Origin: Thermococcus bergensis
Lineage (GTDB): Archaea > Methanobacteriota_B > Thermococci > Thermococcales > Thermococcaceae
Reading direction: 5' to 3'
NCBI RefSeq assembly: GCF_020386975.1
Contig: NZ_JABFNK010000004.1
Coordinates: forward strand, 1-64,000
Length of the DNA: 64,000 bases
The translations under genes and the position numbers were made by a program. Below, piece after piece: positions 53,942 to 62,001 of the stretch. How positions within the stretch are numbered: the stretch's first letter is position 1; each line of letters starts with the position of its first letter. Below the pieces are notes generated by a model. That model had not been told where the DNA came from. It did not search any database and saw nothing but the letters and a program-made list of their open reading frames with translations.

Positions 53942-54810
53942 GGGCGTGTTTATAGTAACCTTTATTAGGGTTTTTGCTGAATTCTTTCGGGTGGTTGTCG
54001 TGATCCCCAGATGGGATCACAGACTCAAAGACCCTGAAAGCGTGGCATTCGCAATTCTTGACGTTTTAGCAGACTTCGAATCAGAAGGAAAGCTGAAGAA
54101 CCTGCCAAAATCCAAAAAATTTCCAGTAAAAACAATACTGGCAATACTCCTCTTTAAACAATACTACAACCTACCTCTCAGAGACGCCCAGCACTACGGC
54201 AGAAAATTCTTCGGAGCAAACATTCACTACTCAACCCTCCACAACTGGGAGAAAAAGCTGAACCTCGAAGAACTGACAAACCACCTCCTGAAAAAACTCC
54301 AGAAATTACCCTACGCCAGCACTCAAGCAGACTCAACCATTATTACAAATAAAAAAAGGGCAGGATAGAAGTTCAGGCAATAACGAGAATCCTGCCGGGT
54401 TTACTGTATCCGGTTGCTGTGAAGATCACAACTTCTGAGAACGAGCTGATTGAACTCCTGCCGGGGGGTTCTGGGAATTTTTATGCTGATGGGGCTTATG
54501 ATTCAAAGAAAGTTCTGAACACTGTGGTGGAAAAGGGTTATCGGCCGATTGTTAAGAAAACTAAGAACGCTCCAGGTGGTTTTGGTAGTAAGAAGAGAGA
54601 CAGAGTGTTTTCTGAAGAAGAGTACAGGCATAGGAATCCTCATGAGGGGTTCTGGGGTGCGTTTACAACGTGGTTTGGCAGTAGGATCCCCTGTTTTCTG
54701 AAAAAGACTACTGTAACCCGAATCCTGCTTGGGGTAATGTGTTATGGTCTGAAAATCCTCCTCAGAGTCAAATACTGTTTAAATAACAGGGGGTGAAACT
54801 AAACACGCCC
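53942..54810 (+). mobile_element. 869-bp IS4/IS5-superfamily-like element, copy 4
   Basis: 10-bp duplication TGTTAAAGGA (53932-53941, 54811-54820), inside vapC. Confidence 0.95.
54000..54796 (+). CDS. DDE transposase in two frames (copy 4)
   Basis: 265 aa through A7 at 54351-54357; protein identical to copy 3. The GTG at 54000 follows GGGTGGTTGTC. Confidence 0.75.
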
Positions 54811-55406
54811 TGTTAAAGGAGGAAGGGTGGAAAAAAGTGATCCCCTACCTAGATCCAAGCTTAGAGCCACATGCCGTAGACATGTTACTCATTGAGACAA
54901 CAAATGCTGTGTGGAAATACATGAAAAAGTACAAGGTAATAACGAGAGAGCAAGCCATGGGACTTTACAAACAGATGACAAAACTCATAGAGGAGAAAAT
55001 TATAACTCTGGAGCCGGGGAAGAAATATTTGCAAGAGGCTTTGAAAATTGCTATGGATTATGACATTTCCATTTATGACAGCCTGTTTTTGGCACAGGCT
55101 AGAAATCTAAAAGCCGAGCTGATTACAAGCGATAAAAGACAAAGAGAAGTAGCTAAAAAAATCGGACTGAACGCAATTTACATAGAATAAAGCCCACGAG
55201 AGAAAAAAGCGGGCTAGCCCCACACTGCTTATTGATATGATTATGATCTATGGAAGTTGAGCGAATTGATAGCCAGCGTTTATGCTTGCCTTTTGAAGTA
55301 TCTTTTTAGTTCGGTAGTTCTTAAAACTATATTGGGTAACATTAAAACGAAAATATTTTAAGCATATTTTACTTGAACAGATTGTAAAAATCTTTGGGTG
55401 AGAACC

Positions 55407-56003
55407 ATGAAAAGAGAACTGTCTCTCATATTTGTGGGCCTTTTAATCGGTGCAATGGGACTCAAGATAGGGATGGCAATTTTCAGCGACATAAGTCTTT
55501 CGGAAAAGAACGAGATTTCCACTGGAGAATTTGACGTTAGAATAAGCAAGACGGGAACCAGTTTTTACAACGACTTAAAACTTTTTGACTTCGACGATTT
55601 AAAACCCGGAGATGAAGTAAAAGCTGAGTTCTACATAAAAAACAGCGGAGACTTCAACATCTCAAGGATAATATTAATCCCAAGCGTTCAGGACTTAGAA
55701 AGCGGAGACCTCACAGATGCAGAAGCAAAGATAGACACAACTCCAGATGTAGGCGAGCTCAGCAAAAACCTCATAATTGAGTGGATAGTTGTAACGGTGA
55801 AAAATCAGACCTATACGCTAAGCGATTACTCAGGAAAAACTCTATTTGATTTAAACAATCAATCAATATCCCTACTTACCTCCCCTCTCGCACCATCGGA
55901 AACGCTCAAAGTTTCAATGTTCTTCCTCGTAAACCCTGATGCAGGTAATGAAATTCAAAAAGACCTATGCTTGGTTTCCCTTCAAATTTACGCGGAGCAG
56001 TGA
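55407..56003 (+). CDS. Camelysin/TasA-like secreted protein
   Basis: 198 residues. The signal-like start MKRELSLIFVGLLIGAMGLK is followed by AIFSDISLSEKNEISTGEFD, the pattern of SipW-processed TasA/camelysin proteins (a short turn after the signal, then F-x-D and an 'F-ag' region). The body is beta-rich: LKPGDEVKAEFYIKNSGDFN and APSETLKVSMFFLVNP. In bacteria these proteins form extracellular fibres; archaeal relatives may do the same on the cell surface. Several N-x-S/T sequons occur. ATG 55407 after GGGTGAGAACC. Confidence 0.65.
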   Translation: MKRELSLIFVGLLIGAMGLKIGMAIFSDISLSEKNEISTGEFDVRISKTGTSFYNDLKLFDFDDLKPGDEVKAEFYIKNSGDFNISRIILIPSVQDLESGDLTDAEAKIDTTPDVGELSKNLIIEWIVVTVKNQTYTLSDYSGKTLFDLNNQSISLLTSPLAPSETLKVSMFFLVNPDAGNEIQKDLCLVSLQIYAEQ

Positions 56004-56043
56004 ATTTTTAAATTCTCCCTTCCTTTCTTTTGTGGTGCTGGTT

Positions 56044-56862
56044 ATGATTGGAATCATCTTTGACATGGACGGAGTGATTTACAGGGGAAAAGAACCCATT
56101 GAAGGGGCTAAAGAAGTCATTGAGTTCTTAAAAGAGAATGGAATTCCCTTTGTTTTCCTCACAAACAATTCCACCAGAAATGCAAGAATGTACAAAGAAA
56201 AGCTCCAAAAGATGGGGATTGACGTTGAGGAAGAGCAGATAGTAACCTCTGGCTATGCAACCGCTAGGTATCTGGCAAAGAACTTTGAGAAAGGCAACGT
56301 TTTTGTAATCGGCGGGGAAGGGCTTGTGGAAGAGATAAAATCAATAGGCTGGCCCGTAATAAGCGTTGAAAATGCAAAGGAACGGTGGAGAGAGGTAAAA
56401 TACGTTGTGGTCGGTCTTGACCCAAAGCTTACCTATGAAAAGCTCAAATACGGCTGTTTGGCCATAAGAAATGGTGCGCTCTTTATAGGGACTAACCCCG
56501 ACACAACTTACCCAAGTGAAGAGGGTATTCTGCCCGGGGCCGGCTCGATAATTGCCGCTCTAAAAGTCGCAACAGAGAAAGAGCCCCTCATTATAGGGAA
56601 ACCAAATAAACCTGTATTTGAGGTCGTGAAGGAAAAGCTCAATGCTGATGAAATCTGGGTGGTTGGAGATAGGCTTGACACGGACATAGCTTTTGCAAAG
56701 AGGATAAACGCCAAGGCGATAATGGTGCTTACCGGAGTTAACACACTTAAAGACATTGAAAAGAGCGAAATAAAACCAGATGTGGTTATGCCAAGCATAA
56801 AAGAGCTCATAAAATACCTTGAAGCCTACTTAGAACAGCAAGGCCAAAAAGTGAGTGAATAA
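56044..56862 (+). CDS. HAD-superfamily phosphatase, NagD/p-nitrophenylphosphatase type
   Basis: 272 residues. Nucleophile Asp in FDMDGVIYRG (residues 6-15), motif II LTNNSTRN, cap domain type C2, motif III Lys in IIGKPNKPVFEVV and motif IV VVGDRLDTDIAFAKRI. It dephosphorylates small phosphate esters; the substrate in the cell is unknown. ATG 56044 with GGTGCTGGTT upstream; an in-frame extension back into the previous gene is not plausible. Confidence 0.9.
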   Translation: MIGIIFDMDGVIYRGKEPIEGAKEVIEFLKENGIPFVFLTNNSTRNARMYKEKLQKMGIDVEEEQIVTSGYATARYLAKNFEKGNVFVIGGEGLVEEIKSIGWPVISVENAKERWREVKYVVVGLDPKLTYEKLKYGCLAIRNGALFIGTNPDTTYPSEEGILPGAGSIIAALKVATEKEPLIIGKPNKPVFEVVKEKLNADEIWVVGDRLDTDIAFAKRINAKAIMVLTGVNTLKDIEKSEIKPDVVMPSIKELIKYLEAYLEQQGQKVSE

Positions 56863-56874
56863 CATAGCTCAAAG

Positions 56875-57653
56875 GACACTGTCAGGATAAGCAGTGGGAC
56901 GTTAGGTTTAAGTTTCTGATACCTCTTCAGAAAAGGGGAGAGAAATGAGGACTGAAACCATTATTTACTTACTGGTTTCAGTCTTAAAAACCTTTCGCCG
57001 GAACAAAATCCCAGCAAAAAAGAAAACCAGGGCAATAAACCTGTACCTGCACGGACTAAGTTACAGACAGGTAGGAACAATCCTCGAAATCAGCCACACA
57101 ACAGTCTGGGAAACAGTCCAAAAATTCGCGAAAGCAGTTTACCAGCCGAAAATCCTCGCAGTCAAAAAACAGAGAAACTTCATCGCAATTGACGAGACAG
57201 TGATAAAGATCAACGGCCAGAAGAGATTTCTCTGGGCTGCAATCGACGTTGAGAGCAAAGAAATCCTAGCAGTATGGATTACAAGCGTTAGGAACTGGTG
57301 GATTGCCAGGGACTTCATTCTAGTTGTTTTGAAATCCTGCGAGGGACAGCCAATTTTCCTGGTTGACAAAGGGCCGTGGTATAAATCAGCGTTTAAATCT
57401 CTCGGGCTGGATTATCTGCATGTGACTTTCGGGCCGAGGAACTGTGTTGAGCGCTGGTTTAGGACTGTTAAAGAGAGAACAAAGCGTTTCTGGAATAACT
57501 TCAGGGCTAGAGACTGGAGGAGGGTTCACAGGTTTGTTTTTCTGTTTTCATTCTGGTATAATTTTGTTAGAATTCATTCTCGGTTTGGTGGACCGCCTGG
57601 TGATGTGACTGAATGGCTTCAGGAGGTGATACCCCAGTTATCCTGACAGTATC
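56875..57653 (+). mobile_element. IS6-type insertion sequence, copy 3
   Basis: 779 bp with 8-bp duplication GCTCAAAG (56867-56874, 57654-57661), between the phosphatase gene and the tRNA promoter. Confidence 0.95.
56945..57646 (+). CDS. IS6-family DDE transposase (copy 3)
   Basis: 233 residues, same translation as copy 1, all catalytic residues present. Faces the tRNA genes. Confidence 0.92.
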   Translation: MRTETIIYLLVSVLKTFRRNKIPAKKKTRAINLYLHGLSYRQVGTILEISHTTVWETVQKFAKAVYQPKILAVKKQRNFIAIDETVIKINGQKRFLWAAIDVESKEILAVWITSVRNWWIARDFILVVLKSCEGQPIFLVDKGPWYKSAFKSLGLDYLHVTFGPRNCVERWFRTVKERTKRFWNNFRARDWRRVHRFVFLFSFWYNFVRIHSRFGGPPGDVTEWLQEVIPQLS

Positions 57654-57670
57654 GCTCAAAGAATCGAAAG

Positions 57671-57679
57671 ATTTATAAA
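57671..57679 (+). promoter_or_regulatory. TATA box of the tRNA pair
   Basis: TTTATAAAT about 30 bases before tRNA-Glu, as for stable RNA genes of Thermococcales. The IS6 copy ends 17 bp upstream, so the core promoter is intact. Confidence 0.6.
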
Positions 57680-57704
57680 TTCATTTTGAGTTATCAACAT
57701 CGAC

Positions 57705-57782
57705 GCCCCGGTGGTGTAGCCCGGTCAATCATGCGGGACTCTCGATCCCGCGACCCGGGTTCAAATCCCGGCCGGGGCACCA
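57705..57782 (+). tRNA. tRNA-Glu (CUC)
   Basis: Acceptor GCCCCGG pairs with CCGGGGC. The anticodon stem CGGGA/TCCCG encloses loop CTCTCGA, anticodon CTC. The T arm has CCGGGTTCAAATCCCGG. Discriminator A and encoded CCA. Confidence 0.93.
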
Positions 57783-57792
57783 GAATTCTTAT

Positions 57793-57870
57793 GGGCCCGT
57801 GGCTCAGCCTGGTCAGAGCGCCCGCCTGATAAGCGGGAGGTCCGGGGTTCGAAGCCCCGCGGGCCCACCA
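57793..57870 (+). tRNA. tRNA-Ile (GAU)
   Basis: Acceptor GGGCCCG pairs with CGGGCCC. The anticodon stem CCCGC/GCGGG encloses loop CTGATAA, anticodon GAT. The T arm has GGGGTTCGAAGCCCC. Discriminator A and encoded CCA. Ten bases after tRNA-Glu, so probably one transcript. Confidence 0.93.
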
Positions 57871-57914
57871 AAAAATGCTCTTCTACGAGAGCGCTACTTC
57901 TTCAGTGAGGGATT

Positions 57915-59885
57915 ATGCACATCAAAAGTTACATTGCAAAGCTCATTGAACTTGTAGAGCTTGAGCGAGAGGCTGAGATAGAGGCAATGCGCGAAGAGAT
58001 GCGCAGGCTTAGAGGTTACGAGAGGGAAAAACTTGGAAGGGCTATTCTAAACCTCAATGGAAAAATAATTGGCGAAGAATTCGGCTTTAAGCTTGTCAAG
58101 TATGGAAGAAAAGAGCCATTTAAAACAGAGATAAGCGTTGGGGATCTGGTTTTAATCAGCCGAGGAAATCCTCTAATGAGTGACCTTGTTGGAACCGTTG
58201 TTGAAAAGGGGAGCAGGTTTATTGTTGTTGCCCTGGAATCAGTTCCCTCATGGGCTCTGAGGAACGTTAGGATAGACCTCTACGCAAACGATGTAACCTT
58301 TAGAAGGCAGATAGAGAACCTAAAAAACCTCAGCGAAAGTGGCATTAAAGCCCTGAAGTTCGCCCTAAACCAGGAAAAACCCATGAAGAGCACTCCTCAG
58401 GAGTTTGAACCCTTCGATAAAAACCTCAACCACACCCAGAGAAAAGCTATAAGCTATGCTCTAGGAAGTGAAGACTTCTTCCTAATCCACGGACCCTTTG
58501 GCACCGGAAAGACAAGGACACTCGTTGAGCTTGTTCTCCAGGAAGTTAAGAGAGGAAGTAAAGTCCTTGTAACAGCGGAGAGCAACGTCGCAGTTGACAA
58601 CCTCGTGGAGAGGCTTTGGGGGAAGGTTAAGCTCGTTCGATTAGGCCACCCTTCGAGAGTCTCAAAGCACCTGAAGGAATCAACCCTTGCGTTTCAGGTC
58701 GAAAGCCACGAAAGGTACAGAAGGGTCAGAGAGCTTAGAAATAAGGCCGAGAGGCTTGCCATGATGAGGGACCAATACAAAAAACCTACGCCAAGCCTTA
58801 GAAGAGGGCTAACCAACAAGCAGATTTTAAAGCTGGCCGAGAAGGGCAGAGGCGCAAGGGGAGTCCCCGCAAAGGACGTCAAGGAGATGGCACAGTGGAT
58901 AGCGCTAAACGAAGAGGTGCAGAAGCTCTACAAGTTTGTCGAAAAGATAGAGGAAGAGATAATCAGAGAAATAATCGATAAGGCAGATGTAATCCTGAGC
59001 ACGAACTCTTCTGCAGCCCTTGAGTTCATAAAAGATGTTGAATTTGATGTTGCGGTAATAGATGAAGCATCCCAAGCGACGATTCCGAGTGTTTTAATTC
59101 CAATCGCAAAAGCCAAGCGCTTTGTTTTGGCTGGAGACCACAAACAGCTACCCCCGACGATCCTAAGTGAAGAGGCAAAAGAACTTAGCGAGACGCTTTT
59201 TGAAAAGCTCATCCAGCTCTATCCAGAGAAAGCGAAGATGCTTGAAATACAGTACAGGATGAACGAGAAGCTCATGGAGTTTCCGAGCAGAGAGTTCTAC
59301 GAAGGAAAGATAAAAGCGGACGAAAGTGTGAAAAATATAACCCTAGCTGATTTAAAGGTTAGGGAACCGTTTTTCGGAGAGCCATGGGATTCAATTCTGA
59401 AAAGAGAGGAGCCGCTCGTTTTTGTCGATACTGCGGAGAGAAGGGACAAGTGGGAGAGGCAGAGAAAGGGTTCCACCTCAAGAGAAAACCCCCTCGAAGC
59501 CCTTCTGGTTAAAGAGATAGTGGAGAGGCTCTTGAGGATGGGGGTTAAAGAAGAGTTGATAGGGATAATCACCCCCTATGATGATCAGGTTGATCTGATA
59601 CAATCGCTAGTAGGGGAAGAGGTTGAAGTTCACACGGTAGATGGCTACCAGGGAAGGGAGAAAGAAGTTATAGTATTGTCTTTTGTGAGGTCGAATAAGG
59701 AGGGCGAACTGGGGTTTTTAACTGATCTGAGAAGGCTTAACGTTGCTCTAACAAGGGCAAAGAGAAAGCTGATTGCTATTGGGGACAGCGAAACCCTAAG
59801 TACCCATCCCACGTACAAGCGCTTTTTGGAGTTCGTGAAAAGGCATGGAAGGTACATAAGGCTCGGGAATGCAGAGATACATTAA
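57915..59885 (+). CDS. Superfamily 1 helicase, Upf1/IGHMBP2-like
   Basis: 656 residues. Walker A GPFGTGKTRTLVEL (around 193-206); an N-terminal beta-barrel (SVGDLVLISRGNPLMSDLVG); motif Ia TAESNVAVDNLVERL; motif II VIDEASQATIPS (about 385); motif III LAGDHKQLPPTI; motif IV/V in VHTVDGYQGREKEVIVLSFV; motif VI LRRLNVALTRAKRKL. These are hallmarks of the Upf1-like family of 5'-3' RNA/DNA helicases. Length and domain order are complete. It follows the tRNAs by 44 bp; no operon partner. The cellular substrate is undetermined. Confidence 0.92.
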   Translation: MHIKSYIAKLIELVELEREAEIEAMREEMRRLRGYEREKLGRAILNLNGKIIGEEFGFKLVKYGRKEPFKTEISVGDLVLISRGNPLMSDLVGTVVEKGSRFIVVALESVPSWALRNVRIDLYANDVTFRRQIENLKNLSESGIKALKFALNQEKPMKSTPQEFEPFDKNLNHTQRKAISYALGSEDFFLIHGPFGTGKTRTLVELVLQEVKRGSKVLVTAESNVAVDNLVERLWGKVKLVRLGHPSRVSKHLKESTLAFQVESHERYRRVRELRNKAERLAMMRDQYKKPTPSLRRGLTNKQILKLAEKGRGARGVPAKDVKEMAQWIALNEEVQKLYKFVEKIEEEIIREIIDKADVILSTNSSAALEFIKDVEFDVAVIDEASQATIPSVLIPIAKAKRFVLAGDHKQLPPTILSEEAKELSETLFEKLIQLYPEKAKMLEIQYRMNEKLMEFPSREFYEGKIKADESVKNITLADLKVREPFFGEPWDSILKREEPLVFVDTAERRDKWERQRKGSTSRENPLEALLVKEIVERLLRMGVKEELIGIITPYDDQVDLIQSLVGEEVEVHTVDGYQGREKEVIVLSFVRSNKEGELGFLTDLRRLNVALTRAKRKLIAIGDSETLSTHPTYKRFLEFVKRHGRYIRLGNAEIH

Positions 59886-59950
59886 TTTTTCCTCCTTATT
59901 TGTGGAAGAACTGAGAATGGGCTGTTTCGTAAATAGTTAAGATCGTAAGG

Positions 59951-59960
59951 TTTAAATATT
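59951..59960 (+). promoter_or_regulatory. TATA box of the IS607 genes
   Basis: TTTAAATATT about 40 bases before the recombinase ATG at 59994, which has GGTGGAG upstream. Confidence 0.45.
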
Positions 59961-59993
59961 TTTGAGTCATGCTTTGTTTTGGTGGAGTCCAGT

Positions 59994-60602
59994 ATGAAGT
60001 TCTATCGGACAGGGAAAGCCTCAGAACTCTTGGGCATCAGCAAGCCAACGCTCCTAAGAAAAATCAAAACAGGCGAGATAAAAGCCTACAAAATAGGCAG
60101 AGAATACCGCATTCCAGAAAGCGAAATAAAGAGACTTCTTGAGGGTAAAGTTCCAGATAAAGTAGTCATTTACGCCAGAGTCTCTAGCAGAGACCAAAAA
60201 GAAGACCTTGAACGACAGGTTGAATACCTCAAAAACTATTGCTCAACCAAAGGTTACAAAGTGGCTAAAATCCTCACCGACATCTCATCAGGCTTAAACG
60301 AGAACAGGAGAAGCCTAAAACAACTCTTCAAACTCGTGGAAAGTGGAGAAGCAACCAAAGTCGTGATAACTTACAGGGACAGACTCACCCGCTTTGGCTT
60401 CAAATACCTCGAACAATACTTCAACTCTCACGGTGTCGAAATTGAAGTAATCTTTGATAATGAAGAGAAAACGCCGGAAAAAGAATTAGTTGAAGACTTA
60501 TTAGCCATAGTAACCTCTTTCGCTGGAAAGCTTTACGGAGCTCGTTCCCACAAGAAAAAACGTCTTGTTGAGGCTGTAAAGAATGCCCTCAGAGACGATT
60601 AA
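59994..60602 (+). CDS. tnpA: IS607 serine recombinase TnpA with MerR-type N-terminus
   Basis: 202 residues. MKFYRTGKASELLGISKPTL is a MerR-like helix-turn-helix (KIGREYRIPESEIKRLLEG completes it). The catalytic domain begins VVIYARVSSRDQKEDLERQV with nucleophile Ser in the RVSS motif (around residues 63-66), followed by VITYRDRLTRFGFKYLEQYF. The DNA-binding domain preceding the catalytic domain is diagnostic of IS607. It performs site-specific insertion at short cores. Confidence 0.92.
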   Translation: MKFYRTGKASELLGISKPTLLRKIKTGEIKAYKIGREYRIPESEIKRLLEGKVPDKVVIYARVSSRDQKEDLERQVEYLKNYCSTKGYKVAKILTDISSGLNENRRSLKQLFKLVESGEATKVVITYRDRLTRFGFKYLEQYFNSHGVEIEVIFDNEEKTPEKELVEDLLAIVTSFAGKLYGARSHKKKRLVEAVKNALRDD

Positions 60603-62001
60603 GCTAACCGCCAAGTTCAAGCTCAAAAACTCACCAGAAGAGTTAAACGACCTCTTCTCCACTTATCGGGGGATTGTGAACTTTCTAATTTCGTATGCAT
60701 ACGAAAACAACGTTACAAGCTTCTATAGGCTCAAAAAGGAAACCTACAAAAACCTCCGCGAAGAGCATTCAGAACTACCAAGCCACTACCACTACACGGC
60801 CACCCAAATGGCAACAATGATTTACAAGAGCTACCGCAAGAGGAGAAAGAAAGGCAAAGCCAATGGTAAGCCCGTTTTTAAGAAGGAAGTCATAATGCTC
60901 GACGATCATCTCTTTAAACTCGACCTTGAAAAAAGAATAGTAAAACTCTCCACTCCAAAAGGAAGGGTTAGGCTGGAGTTTTATCCAGCCAAATATCACG
61001 AGAAGTTTAAGGATTGGAAAATCGGCCAAGCTTGGTTGGTGAGGACTCAAAAGGGTGTCTTCATTAACGTAGTCCTCTCCAGAGAGGTCGAAGTGAGAGA
61101 GCCTGAAACCTTTGCCGGCGTGGACTTGAACGAGAACAACGTAACCTTATCTCTCCCAAACGATGAATTCGTCCAGATTATCACCCACGAGAAGGAGATT
61201 AGGACTGGCTACTTCGTAAAGCGGAGGAAAATCCAGAAAAAACTTAGGGCTGGAAAGAAGAGGGGAGAGCTTCTCGAAAAGTATGGGAAAAGGGAGAGGA
61301 ACAGACTGGATGACCTTTATCACAAATTGGCTAACAAAATTGTTGAATTAGCTGAAAAATACAGTGGCATTGCTCTGGAGGATTTAACGGAAATCAGGGA
61401 TTCGATAAGGTATTCGGCTGAGATGAATGGTCGTCTTCACCGTTGGAGTTTTAGAAAACTCCAGAGCATAATCGAATACAAGGCTAAGTTGAAGGGAATA
61501 AAAGTTGTTTTCGTTAATCCTGCTTTCACTTCCTCCCTGTGCCCGGTATGTGGGGGGAAATTAAGCCCGAATGGGTATAGGGTTTTAAAATGCGAGTGTG
61601 GTTTTGAGGCTGATAGGGATGTTGTTGGGAGTTGGAATATTCGTTTGAAAGCCTTGAAGATGGGGGGAGTCTCCGTTCCCCCCGAAAGCCAGCCAATGAA
61701 GACGGGAGGCTGGAAGGTCAGCCGTGCTGATGTTTACGAACTTTACAAATTACGGCTGACCAGAACGGACACAAATGAAAGACCTATTATGCTGAAAAGC
61801 GGAACCACCGCCAAAAGGCTCAGTGAAGAGGCTATGGCAAAGTTCAGGAAGGAATCAATTTGCGACGCTACAAATCCCCCAGCCAGGCTCCCCAAAACGA
61901 ACCCCGCAGAGTTCACTAAATTTGCAGTCGCTAAAGCACTCCCCTGTTCTTTTGGAGAACTCATCCTTCCTATGAGAGAAGTTGATGAAACGCTTATGTA
62001 A
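60583..62001 (+). CDS. tnpB: TnpB RNA-guided nuclease (IS607), with read-out into the neighbouring gene
   Basis: The TnpB core is complete: RuvC-I FAGVDLNENNVTLSLP (Asp), RuvC-II GIALEDLTEIRDSI (Glu), CPVCGGKLSPNGYRVLKCEC zinc finger with all Cys, RuvC-III EADRDVVGSWNIRLKA (Asp). The open frame has no stop at the element end and continues about 86 codons antisense through the MFS gene, ending ALPCSFGELILPMREVDETL. That tail is simply the complement of membrane helices. Native TnpB probably ends near SRADVYELYKL. All catalytic residues are present, in contrast to the IS605 TnpB. Confidence 0.88.
   Translation: MPSETIKLTAKFKLKNSPEELNDLFSTYRGIVNFLISYAYENNVTSFYRLKKETYKNLREEHSELPSHYHYTATQMATMIYKSYRKRRKKGKANGKPVFKKEVIMLDDHLFKLDLEKRIVKLSTPKGRVRLEFYPAKYHEKFKDWKIGQAWLVRTQKGVFINVVLSREVEVREPETFAGVDLNENNVTLSLPNDEFVQIITHEKEIRTGYFVKRRKIQKKLRAGKKRGELLEKYGKRERNRLDDLYHKLANKIVELAEKYSGIALEDLTEIRDSIRYSAEMNGRLHRWSFRKLQSIIEYKAKLKGIKVVFVNPAFTSSLCPVCGGKLSPNGYRVLKCECGFEADRDVVGSWNIRLKALKMGGVSVPPESQPMKTGGWKVSRADVYELYKLRLTRTDTNERPIMLKSGTTAKRLSEEAMAKFRKESICDATNPPARLPKTNPAEFTKFAVAKALPCSFGELILPMREVDETLM

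Larger units (their letters stand above)
53895..55190 (+). pseudogene. vapC: VapC PIN-domain toxin, split by the 869-bp element copy 4
   Basis: First 16 residues MIVIDSSVFSKFLLKE (first catalytic Asp), then the IS. Removing 53942-54810 and one TGTTAAAGGA copy restores 138 residues continuing EGWKKVIPYLDPSLEP, LIETTNAVWKYMKKYKV (catalytic Glu) and DISIYDSLFLAQARN, TSDKRQREVAKKIG (remaining acidic residues). PIN toxins cleave RNA. The downstream fragment from 54837 has no catalytic Asp1, so the toxin is inactive. Confidence 0.92.
59890..61742 (+). mobile_element. IS607-type element (boundaries approximate)
   Basis: Serine recombinase plus TnpB in the IS607 order with a 20-bp gene overlap. IS607 elements lack inverted ends and target duplications, so ends cannot be placed exactly. 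The right end is probably between the TnpB zinc/RuvC-III region (61640) and the MFS stop (61743). Confidence 0.75.

Noticed and set aside
52753-54810. A functional composite transposon carrying vapB
   Set aside because: Each element copy has its own distinct 10-bp duplication, so they inserted independently; movement as a unit is possible but not shown.
61750-62001. Reading the TnpB C-terminal extension as an extra domain
   Set aside because: It is exactly the complement of MFS membrane helices and has no independent features.
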